A DNA stretch of 64,000 nt from Urbifossiella sp046350095 (GTDB lineage Bacteria > Planctomycetota > Planctomycetia > Gemmatales > Gemmataceae), in assembly GCA_046350095.1 (NCBI GenBank), contig JAXMBA010000002.1, positions 868,001 to 932,000 on the forward strand, in the 5' to 3' direction. Numbering within the stretch: position 1 is the first letter of the stretch; every line of letters starts with the position of its first letter. This document shows positions 18,046 to 25,617 of the stretch, in pieces. Position numbers and translations under genes: made by a program. The notes below the pieces were generated by a model. It was not told the origin of the DNA. It saw only the letters and a program-made list of their open reading frames with translations, and did no database searches.

Positions 18046-18178
18046 GGTCGGGTCGAGTCTTCGAGACCCGACGCGGGGCGCGGTAGTCGCTTGGAGAATT
18101 CTGGTGGCGCGGACGTGCCAAGTATTTCTCGGTTGGCCGTACGCATCCCGCGTCGGGTCTCGAAGACTCGACCCGACC
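18046..18178. repeat. MITE-like palindromic element, family A copy 1
   Basis: Two perfect 32-bp inverted arms (18046-18077 and 18147-18178) begin GGTCGGGTCGAGTCTTCGAG and enclose about 69 nt without coding capacity. Each arm also folds on itself (GGGTC...GACCC). The second copy, 45545-45678, has the same architecture and nearly the same length (133 versus 134 bp). The right border coincides with the stop codon of the small membrane protein gene. No transposase is present; mobilisation in trans is inference. Confidence 0.85.
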
Positions 18179-18516
18179 TACGGGGTGTGCTTCTGCCGCG
18201 CTCGTCGCCGAGCACCGCGGCAGTAGTGTTCCCCGCGGAATGGTGCAAGCAAAACCCGGCCGAGCCGCGTCCAGAATGACACCCGCGCGGCGGACCGGTG
18301 GACCCGGTCGATGAACTCCTGTTCCCCTGCCATCCCGCTGTCCCATTCGGTAGCGTGCCGCTCGGGGTAGAGCCACCAGTACACCGTGTAGATGGGACCG
18401 AGTACGACCACCATGAACACGAACAGAGGAATGTAAAGCGGGATCAAAAGCGGTACCAGCCACACCCACCAGGGGGTCGGCTGTTCCGTCCGGTCGTGAG
18501 GAGCATCCCCGTTCAC
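18178..18516 (-). CDS. Small membrane protein translationally coupled to VWA gene
   Basis: 112 aa. GTG start at 18516 overlaps the upstream VWA stop as GTGA, which implies translational coupling. Residues about 17-48 are strongly hydrophobic (WWVWLVPLLIPLYIPLFVF then VVVLGPIYTVYWW), forming one long or two short membrane helices. The C-terminal half is basic and ends in Arg-rich sequence. No family is recognised. The tight coupling suggests a partner or assembly factor of the VWA membrane protein. The TAG stop (18180-18178) falls at the outer edge of the family A palindrome, so the present C-terminus may have been set by the insertion. Confidence 0.7.
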   Translation of the reverse strand: MNGDAPHDRTEQPTPWWVWLVPLLIPLYIPLFVFMVVVLGPIYTVYWWLYPERHATEWDSGMAGEQEFIDRVHRSAARVSFWTRLGRVLLAPFRGEHYCRGARRRARQKHTP

Positions 18517-20984
18517 ACCATCCCCCAGTACCGCCGCAGGCCCCACTCCACGCCCAGCAGTATCACGAACAGCACCAGCCACGCCGGCAGGAAGCCCTTG
18601 GAGTGGTTCCGCCGCCAGTCCGGCAGGTAGCGCGGCTTCGGCTTCAGCACCTCCAGCGGCTGCCCCTTCAGCTCGCGCAGGTACGCCGACAGGTCTTCCA
18701 GCCGCAGCGCCTTGCCGCCGCTCGCAGTCGCCAGCCGCTCCAGGAAGCGGTGGTCGGCCGCCACGTTCAGCATCTCGTCGCTCACCTCCGGGTACGCCAG
18801 GAACCGCGCCGTGCCGCGCAGCCGCTGGCCCGGCACCACGTTGCCGTCCTTGTCCTTCAGTGGCGCCGTCACCACCACCGTGTACTCGCCCGGCGACGGC
18901 GGGCGGAACAGTACCTTCGAGCCCTTCGCGTCGCGCAAGAGCGTCTGCCGCGCCGCCTTCGCCTCGTCCGTCGAGCCCGGCGGCAGCACCTTCACCTCCA
19001 CGTCCGGGTTCGCCTCCTCGCCGCCCAGCGCCGACTTCACGCCGACGCGGATGGTCTGGTCGCCGGCCACCGCCAGGCGGCGGAACTCGGGCCGCGCGTA
19101 CACCTGGCCCTCTTCCTCCTCCTGGTGGGCGAGCCACAGCACGCACTGCCGCCAGAAGCGGTGGTGCAGCTCGGTCCCCTGCCGGGCCTTCGGCTGGCCG
19201 AGCCGCTCCCACAGGTAACTGTCGTACCCGCCGAACGCCAGCACCCGCCCCTTCGCCCCCTCGCCGATCTGGTGGCCCACCAGCAGCGCGTCGCCCTTCT
19301 CCCTCCCCTTCTCGACATGAATGCTGCCCGCGGGAATGGTGGCGTCGTCGTTCGTGGCCCAGGCGTAGAGCGTCGCCCCGGGTTTGCGCGTCATGCGAAC
19401 CAGGCCGCTGATCCGCGGCCGCGGCGGGCGGCCGCCGGCGTTCAGCTGGTCCCACAGCTCGCGCGACTTGGCCGGGTCGCGGTCGAGTGTCAGCACGCTG
19501 TCGTCGAGCCCCTTCGCGGTCGGCACCGTCTGGTACGTCTTGAGCGGCCGGCCGTCCTTCGTCGCCGTCTCGATGATGTCGCCGGGCGACGGCACCACCG
19601 GCAGCAGGTCGCCGAACGTCCACGGCCGCTGCCCGAGCGCCGCCGCCGGCGCGGCCGGGTAGCCGGTGAACGCCGCCTCGCCGCCGAGGAACAGCAGGCC
19701 CATCCCCTTCTTAGTCACCCGCTCGACCAGCTGCTCGGGCAGCTTCGAGTCGGCGCTCGCCAGCAGCTCGTAGGACACGTTGCCGACCACCACCACGTCG
19801 TAGTTCTGCGCCTCCAGGTCGAGCAGCGCGCGGTCCTCGGGTGACGCCGGGAACGCCGCCTGGCGCCACACCGCCACCACGTCGAAGCGCTTCTCGCTCC
19901 GCAGCGCGTCCAGCAGCCGCGCGTTCTCGGGCCGGTACTGGTCGATCACGAGGACGCGGACGCCCTCCTTGGTCACCGTCAGGTACGTTTCGGACTGGTT
20001 ATTCAGGCCCGACACCTCGCCCGGCAGCGGCTCGATCTTGCCGTCCGCGTCGCGGCCGACTTCCACCCGCACTTTCACCTCGCCGGGCTTCTCGGGCGCC
20101 TTCACGACAAGCTTCACCTCGTTGTCGCGGTCCTTCGGCAGCGACACGTCCTCGGCGGCCACCTCCTTGTCGTCGAACAGCACGCGGGCGCGGACGCGGC
20201 TGCCGGCGTAGCCGTAGGCGTGGACGCGGGCGTTCACGGTCACTTCTGTCTTCACCGGGGCCGGCGACGGGTCGAGGCTGAGCGCGGCGACGGACAGGTC
20301 GCGGGCGGTGCCGGTGGTGCTCTCGGAGCCGACGGTGAAGGTGGTGACGGGGACGTTGCGGCGGCCCCACCGCGCGGCCTCGGCGGCGGCGGCGAAGGCG
20401 GTGCCGTTGTCGGCTCCGTCGCCGATGAGGAGGTGCCCGCGGACGAACCGCTCGGCCTGCGTGTGCTCGTAGGTCTTGTTGAGGTAGGTGCCGTAGTCGG
20501 AGCGCTTCCCGAGGCTCGGCGTCTCGGCCTCGTAGCGGCTCGTGCCGGGCGAGAAGTCCGGCGTGCTGAACGCGAACATCTCCACCTTGACGTTCTGTTC
20601 CGCGGCCAGCTCGTCGAGCAGCGGCTTGGCGCGGTCGAGCGCCCGCCGCACGGCCTCGGCCCGCGGCTGGTTGTTCACCTCGTCCTTCACCGTCATGCTC
20701 TCCGACGTGTCCACGCCGATGAGCAGCACGGACGGCACCTTCGGTTCTTCCTGGAAGCCGACGCTGGGCCGGAGCGCCGTGAGTAGCGTGACGGCGAGCG
20801 CGGCGAGGCGCAGCCCCATCACGACGAGTACCCGCCGGCGCGTGGCGTTGGCGTGGCCGAGGTACGTCCACAGGGTGAGGAGCACGAGCAGCAGCGCGAC
20901 GGCGCCGAGGGCGGGGAGCCCGAGCGGGTCGGCGGACCACGGGTACGCCGGCCGCGTGGACAGGAACAGGCTCGTGTCGGACAT
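18513..20984 (-). CDS. VWA-domain membrane protein with glutamine amidotransferase-like region
   Basis: 823 aa from ATG 20984 (MSDTSLFLSTRPAYPW). Two N-terminal membrane helices lie at about 22-42 and 52-72. The VWA domain follows, with the metal-binding MIDAS motif D-T-S-E-S at 92-96. A beta-sandwich region is followed by a segment (VLVIDQYRPENARLLDAL; GMGLLFLGGEAAFTG) typical of the class-I amidotransferase-like fold in planctomycete VWA proteins, probably non-enzymatic. A C-terminal helix (PAWLVLFVILLGVEWGL) anchors the end. The family resembles BatA/BatB-type membrane proteins; its substrate is unknown. It is divergent from the glycosyltransferase at 21099 with 114 nt between. Confidence 0.85.
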   Translation of the reverse strand: MSDTSLFLSTRPAYPWSADPLGLPALGAVALLLVLLTLWTYLGHANATRRRVLVVMGLRLAALAVTLLTALRPSVGFQEEPKVPSVLLIGVDTSESMTVKDEVNNQPRAEAVRRALDRAKPLLDELAAEQNVKVEMFAFSTPDFSPGTSRYEAETPSLGKRSDYGTYLNKTYEHTQAERFVRGHLLIGDGADNGTAFAAAAEAARWGRRNVPVTTFTVGSESTTGTARDLSVAALSLDPSPAPVKTEVTVNARVHAYGYAGSRVRARVLFDDKEVAAEDVSLPKDRDNEVKLVVKAPEKPGEVKVRVEVGRDADGKIEPLPGEVSGLNNQSETYLTVTKEGVRVLVIDQYRPENARLLDALRSEKRFDVVAVWRQAAFPASPEDRALLDLEAQNYDVVVVGNVSYELLASADSKLPEQLVERVTKKGMGLLFLGGEAAFTGYPAAPAAALGQRPWTFGDLLPVVPSPGDIIETATKDGRPLKTYQTVPTAKGLDDSVLTLDRDPAKSRELWDQLNAGGRPPRPRISGLVRMTRKPGATLYAWATNDDATIPAGSIHVEKGREKGDALLVGHQIGEGAKGRVLAFGGYDSYLWERLGQPKARQGTELHHRFWRQCVLWLAHQEEEEGQVYARPEFRRLAVAGDQTIRVGVKSALGGEEANPDVEVKVLPPGSTDEAKAARQTLLRDAKGSKVLFRPPSPGEYTVVVTAPLKDKDGNVVPGQRLRGTARFLAYPEVSDEMLNVAADHRFLERLATASGGKALRLEDLSAYLRELKGQPLEVLKPKPRYLPDWRRNHSKGFLPAWLVLFVILLGVEWGLRRYWGMV

Positions 20985-21098
20985 GCGGGTATTATCCGCG
21001 ACCCGGCGGCGAAGTGCCACGGGGGGCGCGGCGCCGGGCCCGAACTCGCACTAAGCTAAGGCTTTCGGCCCGCACCCGCTCCCGAAGCCGCGAACGCC

Positions 21099-22271
21099 AT
21101 GCGCCTGCTGTTCGTGAAGGATTCGCTCGCCTGGCCGCGGTCGAGCGGGCACGACGTTCACACGTACCACATGATGCGCGCCCTGGCCGCGCTCGGGCAC
21201 CGCCTCGGCCTCCTCACCGCGAGTCCGCCGCCGCCCGAAGCCGTCGCCGGCCTCCCGCTCGACTGGGCGGGCACGTTCCCGCCGCCGGGCGAGCCGCCGC
21301 GTGGCCCGGTGTCGCAGCTGGGCCGCCTCCAGGAAAAGTTCCGCGACTACTGGGGCGTGGACGCCAACCGCGCGGCCGCGGTCGGCGCCGCGGCGGAGGA
21401 GTGGGACGCCGACGCGGTGGTCGTGGTGGGCCTGAACGTGCTGCCGTACCTGGGGGCGGTGCGCGGCCGGGCGCGGGTGTGGTACGCGGCCGACGAGTGG
21501 TTCTGGCACCACGCCAGCCAGGTGAGGCTGCTCGACCGCCGCACCTGGGGCGAGGCCAGGCAGGCGCTGGTGAAGGGGCTGTACGAGCGGGCGTACCGGT
21601 CGCTGCTGGACCGCGTGTGGGTGGTGACCGACCCCGACCGCCGGGCCATGCGCTGGGTCGCCGGCGTGCGCGGCATCGACGTGGTGCCCAACGGCGTGGA
21701 CGGCGACTACTACACGCCGCTGGCCGCGGAGCAGGACGAGCGCACCTGTACGTTCTGGGGCCGGCTCGACTTCGGCCCGAACGTGCAGGCGCTGGAGTGG
21801 TTCTGCGGCGCGGTGTGGCCGCGGCTGCGGGCGGCGCACCCGGACGCGCGGTTCCGCGTGTTCGGCTTCAACCCGACGCCGCCGGTGCGGGCGCTGGTCG
21901 GCCGCGACGGCGTGGAACTGGCCGCAGACCTGCCGGACCTGCGGGCCGAGATCGCGCGGCAGCAGGTGGTGGTGCTGCCGTTCGTGAGCGGCGGCGGCAT
22001 CAAGAACAAGCTTCTGGAGGCGGCCGCGATGGGGAAGCCGGTGGTGTGTTCGCCGACGGCGCTGAACGGCCTACGGCGGCCGGAGGAGGCGGGGTTCGCG
22101 CTGCCGCGGACGCCGGCCGAGTGGGCGGAGGGGCTGGCCGGGTTGTGGGCCGACGCGGCGAAGCGGGCGGCGGCCGGGGCCGCGGCGCGGGCGTGGGTGG
22201 TGGCGCACCACAGCTGGGAGACGGCGGCGCGGACGGCGGAAGCGGGGTTGAAGGAGGCGGTGCGCCGCTAA
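21099..22271 (+). CDS. GT-B glycosyltransferase (family 4/1)
   Basis: 390 aa. The N-terminus MRLLFVKDSLAWPRSSGHDV is a typical GT4 acceptor-domain start. The C-terminal donor domain contains VVPNGVDGDYYTP, then VVVLPFVSGGGIKNKLLEAAAMGKPVV, where the GGIKNK-EA-GKPVV pattern marks glycosyltransferases related to the PEP-CTERM/exosortase-associated group. It is likely to act on a cell-surface glycan. It is followed after 27 nt by an SDR gene on the same strand, so the two probably form an operon. Donor sugar unknown. Confidence 0.88.
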   Translation: MRLLFVKDSLAWPRSSGHDVHTYHMMRALAALGHRLGLLTASPPPPEAVAGLPLDWAGTFPPPGEPPRGPVSQLGRLQEKFRDYWGVDANRAAAVGAAAEEWDADAVVVVGLNVLPYLGAVRGRARVWYAADEWFWHHASQVRLLDRRTWGEARQALVKGLYERAYRSLLDRVWVVTDPDRRAMRWVAGVRGIDVVPNGVDGDYYTPLAAEQDERTCTFWGRLDFGPNVQALEWFCGAVWPRLRAAHPDARFRVFGFNPTPPVRALVGRDGVELAADLPDLRAEIARQQVVVLPFVSGGGIKNKLLEAAAMGKPVVCSPTALNGLRRPEEAGFALPRTPAEWAEGLAGLWADAAKRAAAGAAARAWVVAHHSWETAARTAEAGLKEAVRR

Positions 22272-22298
22272 CCAGTCGATCGGCAAACGGGAGGCGAC

Positions 22299-23081
<783 letters not shown>

Positions 23082-23083
23082 GG

Positions 23084-25570
23084 CTATAGCACGCTGAGCG
23101 TGCCGCGGGTGACGCCGAGCTGGTTCAGTGCCCGCAGCTGCCGCCACACCTGTCGGCCGTCGTCGGCCCCGCTCACCACGGCGGCGTAGCGGTCGAGCAG
23201 GGGCGCCACGTCGGCCGCGGACTCGCGCAGCAGATCGACGCGGAACCGCGTCAGGCCGAGGCCGCGCATCCGGCCGACGTACTCGGCGGCGCTCTGCGGC
23301 ACGCTGTTGAACACCGTGTTCCGGCAGCCCGTGTCCGGCAGCACCGGGAACGCCGCCCCCACCCGGTCGCGCAGCTCCACCTTGTGGTCCTCACACGGCC
23401 GGCCGCAGTCGCGGTGGTCCTTGCCGGTGCTCAGGAACGCGGCGAACAGGCAGAATTCGTTGTGAAACATCGGCATGTGCTGGTGAACCACCGGCTCGAA
23501 CCGGCCGGGGTCCGACGCCCGCACCATCGCCGCGAGTTGGTCCCAGTTCAGGTCGAAACTCGGCACCAGCCGCTCCAGGCCGGCGCCGACCAGCACGTCG
23601 GCCGTGAGTTCGTTCGCCACGTTCAGGCTGAAGTCGCCCACGAGCCGCGCCTGCGGCAGCGCCGCGCGGAAGAACTCGATCGAGCCGAGGTTCCGCACCA
23701 GCACGATGTCCGGGGCGGCGCGGACGACGAGCGATTGGAAGCCGTCCTCGCCGGGCTTCAGGACGCGCAGCGGCGCGACGCCGACGGGGACGCCGGCGGC
23801 GCGGGCGCGGGGCACGGCGTCGGCGTAGCGGCGGAGGTCTTCGAAGTCGCAGTACACGGCCGCGGGCCGCGGGAAGCCGGTGGGCGGCCGCCACGCGAGC
23901 ACGGCGTCGAGCTGGTCGAGCGTGCGGACGAGCACGGTGAGTGCCGCGGCGCCGCCGGTCGCACCGCCGCGAGCGGCGAAACGGAGTGCGCCTAGCGCCC
24001 CCGGCTCCGCGATCGGGTGCGCCCGCAGGCGCTGCTCGGCGAGCGCCGCGGCGGCCCGGCGGCGGAGGTCGTTCAGCACACTCCGCGGCACCATCACTCC
24101 GTCGGGAAGCTCGGCCGTCAGCGCGCCCAGCTCGAACGGCGTGTCGCCGAGCCGGGCCAGTTGGTCGCGCAGCTCGTCGGCCGTCGTCGGCCGCTTCGCC
24201 GCGGCTTCCAGCGGGCCGGGCCACGCGGCTTCACCCGCGGCGCCGTCGGTGTCGGTGAGCGTCAGTGTGAGCGAGCCGCCGAGCGTGCCGGCAAGGTGCG
24301 CGGCGAGTGCGACGCGGCGCGCCGGCTTGTCCTGCCCGTAGCTCAGTTCGAGCCGCTTCCGCAGCGCCGGGTCGTCCGTCTTGTACACGTCGCAGCCCAC
24401 CGGCACCGCCGCGAGATCGACGGCGTTCGGCTCGAAGGTGAGTTCCAGCAGCCGGCCCGCCGGCGCCACGGCCCACACGCGGCCGCCCGGCTCCTTGTCC
24501 TCCGGCCGGCCGAGGTCGAAGACGACGCCGTCGCCGGCCTTGACCAGCTCCGGCACCGCCTCCGCCGGCTCGATCCGCACGCCGCGGCGTGTCACGGCGG
24601 CGACCGTTCCGATACGCACCCCGCGGCTCTTGGGGAAGCGGCCGCGCACGAGTGTCTGGTGGTTCACGCCGTCGAGGAAGCCGGTGCCGAGGCCGCGGCT
24701 GAACGTCTGCGCCAGGTCTAGCTCCGCCCGGCGGCTCATGCGAAAGCTCTGGCCGTCGGTCGCCGCGTCGATCGCCTTGCGGTACGTCTGCGTGGTCGCG
24801 GCGACGTACGGGCCGCCCTTCAGCCGCCCCTCGATCTTGAACGACACGACGCCGGCCTGCACCAGGGGGGCGATGCGGTCGTAGGCGGCGAGGTCTTGCG
24901 GGCTGAGGAGGTAGGCGCGGTCGCCGAGGTCGCGGGCCTCGCCGTCGACGACGAGTTCATAGGGGAGCCGGCAGGCTTGTGCGCACTGGCCGCGGTTGGC
25001 GCTGCGGCCGCCGAGGGCCTCGCTCGTGAGGCACTGCCCGCTGTACGCCACGCACAGCGCCCCGTGGACGAACACCTCGACCGGCACGTCCGTCGCCGCG
25101 GTCACCTTCTCGATGTCGGCCAGCGAGAGTTCGCGCGCCAGCACCACACGTCCGACGCCGAGGCGCTCGGCGAAGGCGATGCCGCGCGGCTCGGTGAGCG
25201 TCATCTGCGTGCTGGCGTGGACCGGCAGCGACGGCGCCAGCCGGCGGGCGAGCCGCACGAGGCCGAGGTCTTGCACGATCACGGCGTCCACGCCGGCGCG
25301 GGCGCAGGCGGTGAGCAACTCGGCGGCGGCGGGGAGTTCGTCGGAGAAGACGAGGGTGTTGAGGGCGACGAACCCGCGGACGTTGCGGCCGTGGAGGAAC
25401 CGCATCAGCTCGGGGAGTTCGGCCGGGGTGAAGTTGGCGGCGCGGGCGCGGGCGTTGAACCCGGTGAGGCCGAAGTAGACGGCGTCGGCCCCGTTGGCGA
25501 CGGCGGCGCGGAGCGCCTCGCGGTCGCCGGCGGGGGCCAGGAGTTCGGGGGTGGGGGGTGCGGAAGCCAT
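23084..25570 (-). CDS. U32-family protein (RlhA/TrhP-like, DUF3656 type)
   Basis: 828 aa from ATG 25570 (MASAPPTPELLAPAGD). The N-terminal U32 domain begins ELLAPAGDREALRAAVANGA and contains the family signature EVFVHGALCVAYSGQC near residue 170, followed by cysteines of an Fe-S cluster (NRGQCAQACRLPY). The C-terminal half has another Cys-rich segment (CGRPCEDH). The length fits RlhA-type proteins, which hydroxylate a cytidine in 23S rRNA; older names call them collagenase-like peptidases. Assignment to rRNA or tRNA hydroxylation is from family knowledge. A TACAAT -10-like box lies six bases before the ATG, suggesting a leaderless transcript. Confidence 0.85.
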   Translation of the reverse strand: MASAPPTPELLAPAGDREALRAAVANGADAVYFGLTGFNARARAANFTPAELPELMRFLHGRNVRGFVALNTLVFSDELPAAAELLTACARAGVDAVIVQDLGLVRLARRLAPSLPVHASTQMTLTEPRGIAFAERLGVGRVVLARELSLADIEKVTAATDVPVEVFVHGALCVAYSGQCLTSEALGGRSANRGQCAQACRLPYELVVDGEARDLGDRAYLLSPQDLAAYDRIAPLVQAGVVSFKIEGRLKGGPYVAATTQTYRKAIDAATDGQSFRMSRRAELDLAQTFSRGLGTGFLDGVNHQTLVRGRFPKSRGVRIGTVAAVTRRGVRIEPAEAVPELVKAGDGVVFDLGRPEDKEPGGRVWAVAPAGRLLELTFEPNAVDLAAVPVGCDVYKTDDPALRKRLELSYGQDKPARRVALAAHLAGTLGGSLTLTLTDTDGAAGEAAWPGPLEAAAKRPTTADELRDQLARLGDTPFELGALTAELPDGVMVPRSVLNDLRRRAAAALAEQRLRAHPIAEPGALGALRFAARGGATGGAAALTVLVRTLDQLDAVLAWRPPTGFPRPAAVYCDFEDLRRYADAVPRARAAGVPVGVAPLRVLKPGEDGFQSLVVRAAPDIVLVRNLGSIEFFRAALPQARLVGDFSLNVANELTADVLVGAGLERLVPSFDLNWDQLAAMVRASDPGRFEPVVHQHMPMFHNEFCLFAAFLSTGKDHRDCGRPCEDHKVELRDRVGAAFPVLPDTGCRNTVFNSVPQSAAEYVGRMRGLGLTRFRVDLLRESAADVAPLLDRYAAVVSGADDGRQVWRQLRALNQLGVTRGTLSVL

Positions 25571-25576
25571 CCGGGC

Positions 25577-25582
25577 ATTGTA
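25577..25582 (-). promoter_or_regulatory. Candidate -10 box (TACAAT) for the U32 gene, leaderless
   Basis: TACAAT on the minus strand ends six bases before the A of the ATG at 25570, which places the expected transcription start at or next to the start codon. The -35 region is poor (GCGACC). Sequence similarity only. Confidence 0.35.
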
Positions 25583-25617
25583 GCGGGTCACCCGGCCACG
25601 GGTCGCCCGCGCGGCCG

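Noticed and set aside
18517..19623. Upstream extension of the small membrane protein gene to 19623
   Set aside because: This part is a low-complexity shadow of the VWA gene; the GTGA overlap at 18516 gives a natural start.
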